Of a DNA stretch of 64,000 nt, positions 50,073 through 60,200 are shown one piece after another. Position 1 is the stretch's first letter, and each line of letters opens with the position of its first letter. Location of the stretch: contig NC_082618.1 of NCBI RefSeq assembly GCF_030936135.1, positions 10,603,034 to 10,667,033 of the forward strand, read 5' to 3'. This DNA is from Gavia stellata (taxonomy: Eukaryota; Chordata; Aves; Gaviiformes; Gaviidae). A program made the position numbers and the translations under genes. The notes beneath the pieces are model-generated. The model worked only from the letters and a program-made list of their open reading frames with translations, was not told the origin of the DNA and did not search any database.

Positions 50073-50465
50073 GCTACTTTGGGAACATTTTTCTTTGAGA
50101 TTTTTCTTTCCCTCTGGCAGAAGAGAGCACCCCCTGCTACTGTCGTGCACCATTCTGTGTATTTCCTCGAGGTTTGGTCACACTTCGCTCGTGGATGTCA
50201 GTGCTCCAATTTCCAATGTAGAGTTGATGATAAACAGTGGCATAGCGTTGGACAGATTTCTAGATACTAGGAATTAAACTTGATGTTCTGTGGACTTGCT
50301 TTCTGTCGGTACAGAAATACTGTCAACCTTGGGAAACGTTGCTTCCCAATGACAATTAATATTAAACATATTTGCATTTATTTTAATCCTCAAACTAATC
50401 TGAAAATTTTTTTTTAACTAAACCTTGTTGCGGATGGTCAGACACCTTTACAAGGTATTTAACAG

Positions 50466-50480
50466 TTTATTTAAAATAAA
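50466..50480. terminator. Back-to-back poly(A) signals of ZNHIT3 and MYO19
   Basis: The 15-bp sequence tttatttaaaataaa contains AATAAA on the minus strand (50,471-50,466) and AATAAA on the plus strand (50,475-50,480). The plus-strand signal lies about 400 bp after the ZNHIT3 stop, the minus-strand one about 680 bp after the MYO19 stop. ATTAAA variants occur nearer to each stop (plus at 50,273; minus at 50,918), so the main sites are not certain. Confidence 0.5.
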
Positions 50481-51149
50481 AGTGGCATACACAGAAGAGC
50501 TGAACATTTTCAAGACCCATGTGAGCAACGGAGAGATGGTATAGAGCGCCTCATGGCCCCTTGGCAGAGGGAATGCTGTTGACTAGGTAGTGCTAGAAAT
50601 GCATGGCAGTTGTGAGAGTACATATGTTTTGGTCCTATAGATAAAAAGCAAGAGTCTGGTCTCACTTTTCCCTGAGACATCTGCCGTTAGTGTTACAGCT
50701 GACTGCTACTCACTTCCTCAGTCGCAGTCAGAAGTGTTATGATGTTACTGAACGCTCGTGGTCAGTCAGAATAGCTGTACCTCCATATGAGAATCCAGCA
50801 CGCATCAGAAATGTTTGCCTTATTTGCTCTCTCGTTACCAGCCTCTTGCTTCTCCCAGGAGGTGCCAGAAGTGTTCAGTTCAAGTATATATTGCTTAAAG
50901 CACTTGATCTTTTTTAATTATGTTGAGTGTTCTCATAGTACTGATATTTCCTCTATGTGCATGTGTGTGAGAGGAGGCATGCCCCCCTGTGCGTTCTAAA
51001 TTTGAAGTATATTACATTATATGTACAATGCATCAATATAGAAAGCTCTGAGGTAGCAGCAGATATGGACGTTGAGTAATTTGAAAGCAGCAGCTTGCAG
51101 ACAGTCCTTCCCTGAAGGAAAAAGTACAGTATATGCAGATGGCCAAAAC

Positions 51150-51278
51150 CTATGTTGGAAGGAGTTTTTTTCTGTCCAATAAAATCTGGTTAAAGCCAGT
51201 GATGGAATAGGCATCTGTATGGGGGCTTACATTTGCATAATGCAGGGGAGACTTCTTGCAGTGAAACTTGATAGAACC
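51150..51278 (-). CDS. MYO19: MYO19 last exon (MyMOMA tail end)
   Basis: Encodes 42 residues from [16 protein letters not shown] to the stop after KKLLPT. It contains [12 protein letters not shown], matching the human C-terminal block [12 protein letters not shown]. Acceptor TTCTAG. The basic KK pair is part of the segment implicated in membrane anchoring. The chicken-type C terminus is shorter than the human one. Confidence 0.93.
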   Translation of the reverse strand, partial: GSIKFHCKKSPLHYANVSPHTDAYSITGFNQILLDRKKLLPT

Positions 51279-54200
51279 CTAGAAGAAAAAGAGGTGGAGA
51301 GGTCAGTTGATGTTTTTGCCAGATACTGAGCTAATTTTGCTATTCAAACTACGTAGTGCTTTAGTATATAAGGAACTAGTGAATATGAATAAGGCTAGAG
51401 GAAGACCTCCACAGGAGTCCTAGTACAAATGGATTTAAGAGAAATTATTACTACAAAGAGTACTAATACCGTAATTTGAACTGAAATTAGCTTAAACTCT
51501 GAAGATTTGACTATTTTGTCAGTACTGAACTTGGCACTGCTTCTTCCTACTCATAGTAACTGACCGGGCACAGGTTACATTCTTGCACACATAATTTTAT
51601 GCAACCTCAAAAATGTATCAACAAAAATCCCAAGCACAGGCCCAAGGTGATTAGTAACCAGAGCGCGATTTCTGAGAGAAGCCAGTGCGGGTTGTGGCTT
51701 ATTTGTAGTAAATGGTATCTAAGGCTACTCTGGATGTGCATAGGCTATGAAGTACTTGAGGGCTGCTCCCCACTTTCTGCCCTGAAAATCCTCTGCACGA
51801 ATTAGTCTGTGCAGTTGTTTGCACAGTGAAAGTTAACACAAAATTACTGGGATATTATTAATACATCCAGTGGCTTTTCCCCAAGTGGACGCTTTTTCAT
51901 GTGTTCACCTGTTGTGGAACTTGAATTCCCTAAGCAGAAAAAATACATAGTACGTAACAGCAGAGCCCATGTTAGAATGCTATGCTCTCCGTTTCTGAAG
52001 GAGAACTTTGATCAGTTTGTTCCTGTGACAGAGATTAACATGAGTTTTCATGCTTAGTTGAAAGTCTCAACTCGGCAGTGTGTCTAGCTTGACCTATTGA
52101 TGTCAGAGTCATCAACAGTTACCTGGCATATCTAAGCCAGTGGAAAAAGGAAGACTGTAGCTTGTGAGCAGACTTCATAGTTGCTCTGCTCGATCACAGA
52201 GTTCAGGTTCCTGAACTCATGGCAGCTTAATTGTGCTGCTGACTCGAGTGCGTGAGGGATGTTACCTGTGGGAGGGCTCTAATGGAAGTGATGCCGCAGC
52301 CAAAGAAACAGCTTTCCACCTTGTAGCAGTCGCTCTCCTGAAGTACTCTGAGGCAAGCCAGCAGGGACAGGTCCCTCCGAAGGCCCGTTACACTAACAGG
52401 TGCAGCAGCCAGGACAAGGCCAAGAGGCCAGAACTGAACTATTGCATGCAGAGGCCAAGTTCTTTCCAAAGAGCGAGGTGGTTTGGCTGAGATCACTGTA
52501 GCTCCAGGAACTGAGAAGAACGCCTTCTCTTCACCCTCATCCAATTCAGCTGCTGCTAACGCAGCCATTTTTGCCTGATGAAGAGATGCAGACCAATATT
52601 TTTGAGTAAGATTCTCCAACATTTTGAACAAAATCTAAAACTTCAAAACTAAGTCTAAAAAAGAGGGCATCTTAAAGGACAGGACACCCTTTGGAACACT
52701 TCCCCGTTTCATGAAGGTAAGGAACGAGTTCATTCTGCAGTCTCTACACTGCCACCCTGTAGAAGCAGCTGTAGAAGACTGGCATCCATCCTCTTCAGCT
52801 TGAGAAGAGTTCAGCTGGAGAATTGACAGTATTGGTTTTGTACAGTTACTTGACAGATGTAGATTCCTTCTCAAACACCAAAAAGCCTCAGTCACGCAAT
52901 TTCAATGCTTTCCTGTACCAACATACTTACTTTCCATTTCCTCCAGCCATGCTTAATAACACTAGCAGCCCTGCGCATCCTTTGGAAGCGATTCTTGGCT
53001 AACCAGGAACGAACAGCTGAAGATTTAATTAAAAGAAATCTTGAGTACAAAGAATCTCAGAAGCTCTTGCACACAATGTAAGAGAGACAGCACTTAAGCT
53101 TTCTCCTTGTTCAATTAACATAACTGCTCCTGCCACTTTAAACATCCAGTGTAACTGGTAATGTTACTTGTTATATTATGTTCAGCCACACCCTTACAAA
53201 TTACCTGCTTGGATGACAGTTGCAGACCATCTCTCCTTCGCTGCTTTCTTCTGTTTAAATCTTCTCCAGCAACACTGAATGCAAAATGCTTTCTCATTTA
53301 ACACCTCTGCTCTTCTAGCTTCAAGTTGCTCCAGCTGCATTGGGGATACGAGCCTGCAGTTAATACTCAGGGACAGAGTTGTGTTCACAACTGTTCTACG
53401 GTCTCTTGGTGTTTGTCAGAAAACCACATGCACATTTCAGTGTCCTAAGACTGCCGGATTAGGTTTCAGAAGTGACAGCACTTCATTAGTGCTTAGTAGG
53501 TAACACGTAAAATGACAATGTAAGTATCCGAGGGGGAAAAGCGCGTTGTGGGGGGGAAAAGCGGGCACTCCCAAAGTCCCAGTAGCAGCTGGCTTAAAAC
53601 TAGCTCCATTAAAGGGGGTTCTTTTACGGCTGCATCCTCCAGTATGCAAGCTTTGCAAAAGTGCCTTCGTCTCCTTTGTCTCTTTCACAAAGAAGCTGCT
53701 TTGGCCTGTGAGAGTAGCCAAGTCTGTCAGCTGAAGCTAAGGAAAGCTGTAACCTTTACTGGAACTGGGAGGATGCTGACAATACTAGACACAAATGCAG
53801 CTCCTTGTCCATTAGCAACAAGGACGCCATTAAACAAAGTGCTTCTGGTAGTTGGATTCTGATGGACGTTTGACTTTTAGTTTAATAATTTGGACAATGC
53901 CAGATTCTGGTCAGACTGGCATTAGCAGGAGTATTGCCTAAACCATGGTGATCATCTGTGCCAGAATCCCCATTATGCAAGTACACTCCGGAACTGTTAG
54001 GCAAGGAAACTGGCGCTCTTACCACAGAATTAGCCATAAATACTTTGGTTTTGCCGCAGTACACTGAAGTGTTTTCTGCTCTGTTCCCTGTTTGCTCAGC
54101 AATAGTTTGTCCCATAACAACATTCTGAAGGATCTCAAAAACAGCAGAACGTGATGCTTTGTCATCAGCCACCGCTGGAGTCTCGCCTACAAATGAAGCA

Positions 54201-57200
54201 TTGAAGAGAAGGTATCACAAAACTTGGAAATCGGGACCAAGTAATTCTCTTTACACTGAGACTTCTCGGCCATATAGGAGGGATACACCTACAACAAGAG
54301 GGGAGGAGGTGATGGCTGAGACATCACTAGATCTAGCTGTGTTTAAGGGAAAAAATTGACAGCGTAGATTTTGCCGTGGGCTAGCAACTAGAAAACCAGC
54401 TTGGTGTGTTTTAACTAGGATGTAGTTTGAGTGCTGTCTTATCACCTCGATTGCAGCCTATCCATAGGTAACAAATGTCATTTTGGGTAGATCTAGACAA
54501 TGAAACAGACATAAGGAGGGCTCAGCTGTTCTCACGTTATTTACAGCATCCTACATGGAAACATTAGAAAGCAGCAGCAATGCAATTAAGAATAGATGTG
54601 AGCAGCTCAGGCCTAAGAAAATCTGATGAAATACCCAAAACTCAAAGCTGGGGGGAACAAAGAACAGAAAGCAAGGAATTAGTCTTGTAGCCTTAATGTA
54701 CTAAAAGATGCAGAAACAGAAAACAAATGCTACACAATTCTACAGCTTTCACAGGGTGTCAGAAGCAGCTATAGGGACATGTCACGGAAACAGTGATTCA
54801 CTTCACTCGCAAGAGAGAAGCAACACTATATTTTGTTGATATAAGACAGCGAGTTAACAAAGTTCAATGGAAACGCCTGCCACTGATGGTTATTGCTTAA
54901 GCTGGGGCAGGGGGGAGCGCACCGCCACAGTACTAAGCGGGAGTTTATTGCAGCAATAAGAGGTTGTTAAAACCATTTCTGGGACACAGTACACAATTTT
55001 TTACATTATGAGACAAACAGGTTAGCCAGATTAATCTATTTGGAAAGAGAGGTAGACTTAATTCCGACCTGTCCTTGAAAGAGATTGTGTTGCTCAAGGC
55101 AATGCTGCATGAGTTTCTGCATGCCCAATGCCGGAACTTGATGGTCTTTGTATCTTTCCATCCTGGATACTGTTTGCTTTTCTGCTATAAATATTTCTAA
55201 GGAGATGAGAGCATTTTAAGGTACTGAAAACAAATATAAGCAATTCTTGCTTACAGGAAGACATCTGGTGACTATGATGGTGTTCATGGGGCTGGGCTGA
55301 TAAGGGAACCAAAAGCTTATTCCCATGTTTAGGAAATTGTTTTGCTTTGTTTGCAGCTTATTACCTGCTAAAGATAAAAAGGACTAGTAACCTATCACAG
55401 TGAGGGATTTCAGCTAATGGGTGTATAATTGAGGGAGAAAGATACGGTGTGTAAGTCATTTTCCAGCCTGTACTTCATTACTTCATTCCATTTCTGCAAG
55501 GTGAATAGATTTCCAGCCAATTTACTTATCTGAAAAAGGCTGGTACTTACTGGTTACTGACAGACCCATTGGGTGAAGATGGGATTAATCTGGGAGAGAG
55601 AAGGGGCTTGCAGCAATGCTTAATATTAAATGTAACCAGCTGGTGAGCTCCTTCTTTCGGGGGTTTATACCAAAGATGTTACCTTGTAGATTGGATTAAA
55701 GTCCATCCTCGCTCTTGCTTAGAAAAAAGAATCGCATACAGAAGTTTGCAAAAGGTAGAAGAAGCAGCAGAATCCAGGTAAGCTAGAAGGTCAGTGTGTT
55801 TGGCAGGAAAACAAGGTGGGGGAAAAAAAAAAGAAAGGAAGGAGAAGGAATATAAGCAAAAAGGTAAGTGGTTTTCAAGTCTACTCAAGAACCAACTCTA
55901 AATCAAATTATATTGGGGGGGGAAACCCCAAACACCATTGTAACTGTAACTGTTCTACCCAAGAGGAACACAGAAAAACAGCAATAAGATGAAAGATTTG
56001 CAGACTTTTAAAAAGAGCCTGCTGTAAGTGTTAGGCAAATCAGAAACTCAAGTCAGTGATAGATGAGAAAAATCTTTTGAAAATAGTGGTGTCCCTTGTG
56101 CTGAATACAGTAACTGTATCTGATCTATGCGATATCAAATTGGTGCAGTGATGATTTTACTTGATAGCAGAGGGATTATCTAAAGAAACTTACCTTTTTT
56201 CTCAGCAGTATGATAGTCACTTTTATCACAAACTCTGCTTTTATTGGACCCACATGATTTTCTCAGTATTTCATAGCGCTCCATGAAACTTTGGAAAGGG
56301 ATCCTGATAGGCAAATGTACAGTTAATTCTAGGCAAGTTTCATTTACTATATGGTAAATAACCTATCCTTTGAGGGGGGAAAATTGCAGAATGGCTTCAA
56401 AAATCCAGTGCATAGAATGCAAATAGACTGATGCCTGCGTAGTCACCAACATGCAAGCAATTACAAACTTTCTGAAGAAATTCAGGAGACTGCCTGTTGC
56501 CCAATAACAGACAGTGACTTTTGCCTGTAACAAAGGCTGGGCAGGAATCGTGCTCGTTTATGATAACGAGGAGCTTCACCCCATCAATACCAAGCTGTCA
56601 AAAACGTGACTAGCTCAGGCCTTGTTCCCTCCATACTCTAAAGGTGTTCCAGAAAGCCCAACAAGGTGACTGGCTGCAATGAGATGACTACACTTAGAGG
56701 AATGCCATTTATAATTTAATTTTAATTGCTGAAAATGTTACTGTGAAGCCATGTTAAATTAGAAAGTTTTAGTCCATAATAGTCCATCAAGACATCTCTT
56801 CCTCAGCTTGTCAGATGGGAAAGGTACAGTGAGCTCTCAGACCAGGGGTGTGTCATAGACACCTCTGGACTTTGTTAGTATTCGGTATATTTGTAAGAAT
56901 CCCATTGTCTCGAACGCAAGTTGCAATAGCACTGCTTGTTGTCCTGTTACTGCACCTTTGGACTTGCTGAATGAGCAGAGTTTCATTATCCAAAACACAA
57001 AACAGCAGTCCAGATTTGTGACAGGTATTTTTGTCTCCAAAACGTGAAAGAGAGGTGCTCAAATAAGCAAGCAGTGAGCAGAACTCTTAGATAGCTTTGA
57101 AAGAATCAGTAGTTCTGTGGTCTGAAACAGACTGCAAAATATTTGGATTTCCTGCTTAAAAGCTCTTCTGAATAGCTAATATGCCACTAATTGCTATAGA

Positions 57201-60200
57201 AACGGATTATGGAAGACGTTGCTCAAGAAATTCGGACTTACCTAACAGGGAAGCCTGCTGCACTGATGGTGATGGCTTCGACTATTCCACACGCCTGAAG
57301 CTGGCTGAGAACCTGAGGCATAAATTGAGATGATTTAGGCAACCACTGTCTTATTCTTTGTGGAAGGTGTGTGTGCTCGGCCCAAGCGACATGCAGCTCA
57401 GCTCAGCCACCACGCCAGAGCTTGCCTGGCGTGCACCACCACGCTGGCAGCTGGGGAACGAACGAAGAGGGCAGAGAAGGGCATTATGCAGCCACCGAGC
57501 TACTGCTGTGAGTTACACCCAGAGTAGGGTCAAGGCAGTGCTAACACAGGGACAGTCCTCGTGTGCCCTCTCTTGCGCTATCCGCACACCCTGCACTGGC
57601 CAAATGCAGCAGAATAAGAAAATCAAGTGTTGGTATTTTAATACTACTTGCATGCAATCAGAAAATTCTCTGAGTGTTTAAAATTAATGCAGTGCTACTC
57701 CAGCTGCTTGTTTTTACATCAGATGAAGTTCTCTAGGTATAACTTTAGCATCTGCTGCTCTGCTCCCAAAGACATGCTTGTCGGCTGATCGCATCGAACT
57801 TGTCCTAGACTGGACTTCAGGAGCAAGCAAAGTTTTGTTGTGGGCATTCACCATGAAGATATTGGTGTGACCAGGACTGCTGAGCAGTCAGATCGCCTTT
57901 ATCTATTTTGAGGGCTGGGATGATAGCACCCCAAATAACCCAGAAGCACTCTGGTAAGTGAACTTCTCATACAGCAACAACTAAGTTGCATCTGGAAGAG
58001 CTGCTGTGCTTACTACCTCCATTTTAGACAAGCATCATCAGTGATTCTGAAAGGACGTTCATCCTGGAAGCTCCAAAGGAGAAAAAGCTATTTCAAAATG
58101 TGCTGTGAAAAGAGCTTTGCAAGTGACTCAAGATCATAAGAGACCCAATGCAAAGCCCCGCACAGTGTCTCTAGGAAGCTTCTCATTGACTCTGTGAGGA
58201 AAGGCTTTTGAAAAGTTACCTCTTCTCTTTTAAAAGTCATTGCCTTGCAGTCAGCGTTAGGCTTGATGCATCGGATGTAATGCGGTGTGGTACTATTCAA
58301 AATCTGCATGAGATGTTCAAGTGAACCCTGTGGAAAACAGGTTTAATTAGGGACTCCTCCTCCACAGGTAATTTAGCTAATCAGTGGTCTTCTGTAAAAA
58401 CAATGAAGCCGTTTTTTGCGAGGATGGCTTTAAGACTCAGTATTAGCAGAGCTCTTCTATAAGGACAGCTTGAGCAAAAAATCCACTCTATGGATGCTTT
58501 TGTAAAATTGTTGATGGCAAATTCAGAAAGTTTCCAAAATTATAGCAGGGCCATCAGTTGAAGCTAACCCCTCAAGAGGAACAGGTAGGAAGAAGCCTCA
58601 CAAAGGCAGATGCCCAACTGTTAAAGGAAAAGGTAAAATCGGAGCGAGTTAAAACCCAGAGAATCTCAGGAGTCTGAAGCTATTCTTGTTTTACAGCTGT
58701 TTCACTTTAATAACATTTACTGGTCTTGGTCCAACTACACTGTTTTCTCTTCTAGCTACGAAGATAGCAGTAGAAAGCAGAAACTCGAATAGGATGTACC
58801 TTGAACTTTGACACCACTGTAACAACAGCTGCTCTGTTCTGGGTTTTGATGTTATTTTGGTTCCTTTCTGTCACAGGAAATAATTTTTGAAGCAAAGGGT
58901 CCTTAGAATTCTGCAAAACATGGACCAGCTCTGGTGGAATGGGGTCCTGCAAACACAAACAGGACTCATTAGTACTTGGACTTAGGCAGAAACCTCCCAC
59001 CTTTGAAAATTAATAAGAATTCCGCATATCTAGATGGAATAGTATTTCTGATGCCAATTTTGACAGCAGTAGTTTCAAATCTGACTACACACATTCATTC
59101 ATAGTCAGATTCAGGAATAGAAAACAATGTTTGGCTGAACATTTAGCAAATCTAGTCAAATGTATGACTGCTCCTAACATTGTTCTCATTATACAACTTA
59201 AGCGAGCTAGAAGTCTCAGGAGTATTTTAATCCCCAGAGGACAGTCTGCAGCAGATATTAGAAAGTCTGTTAGAAAGTCTTCCTTTTAAGTAAGAGATGG
59301 GATTTTATTGTATCACTTAATACCACTTGCCATAATTGCAGGTGGTGTCAGAACTGACAAGGGACCCTCACAGCTGCAGACTATTTCACTTATTCCCTGA
59401 TGGCACAATGAGGCCAAAACTTGAGTTTCCCACTACTTTCAGAACTCTCAGTAGTCAGGTCCATGCTCTTGTTTCTCATAAACTTACCTGAATTGGGGGG
59501 GGAAATGAAGCGCTCTATTTATGGTTATAGAAATGCCCTGATGCCATTAACACTTCTGCATTGTCTCAGGAATGGAAGAAGCCCTGATTTGGTGATACGT
59601 GGTCCACTTAATCCTCAGCGGAAAGGTCTGCCAACAAAGCGTTTGCCTGTGCCACCGATGGGTCACGAAAAATTAGACCAAGAACATTACCCAGTTTTAC
59701 ACAGCCTGGAAGATGTATTTGGAGCGAGGTATGTATATCCAGTAAACATCACTGAATAGACATGTTATTGGTGCTTTGATTTAAATCGCTTTTCGTCTGT
59801 AAGATTTTTGGGTTGGGGTTTTTTTTCAAACAGCTCTTTCTGAAAGCACTTACCTTATTTTTCTCCACCATTGCTGCCAGCTGATAGCAGACTTTGCCAG
59901 CGTAATGTGAAATAATAAAGTTAGGCTTCTTACTAAACTTGTTTCGACTTAAACATTGATTATTAGACAAGGCTTTCTCAATCCGAGTTTGAAACAGGTC
60001 AGTGTTAGAGGATCTATTCAGACGGCACTCCTGCATAGCAAACAAGACAAAATTGCAGCATTTCTTATTTGTCATAGAGAACTGTCTTTAAAAGCTAAGA
60101 CACCTGGAATTAAAATCATAGCCATTTTACTTTTAGAGTTGCTTTGAGTATGCAAGCCCTGAAATATTGGCAGAACCCCCCCCCCAAAATGTAATTGCGG

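Noticed and set aside
51890-51940. Alternative MYO19 terminal exon after a CTTAG acceptor, reading FKFHNR in another frame
   Set aside because: It resembles human IKFHCR only out of phase. The exon at 51,150-51,278 gives [12 protein letters not shown] and [11 protein letters not shown] in the correct phase.
59421-59759. 112-codon plus-strand frame antisense to a MYO19 intron
   Set aside because: No domain, no splice context, and its length is within the noise of this window.
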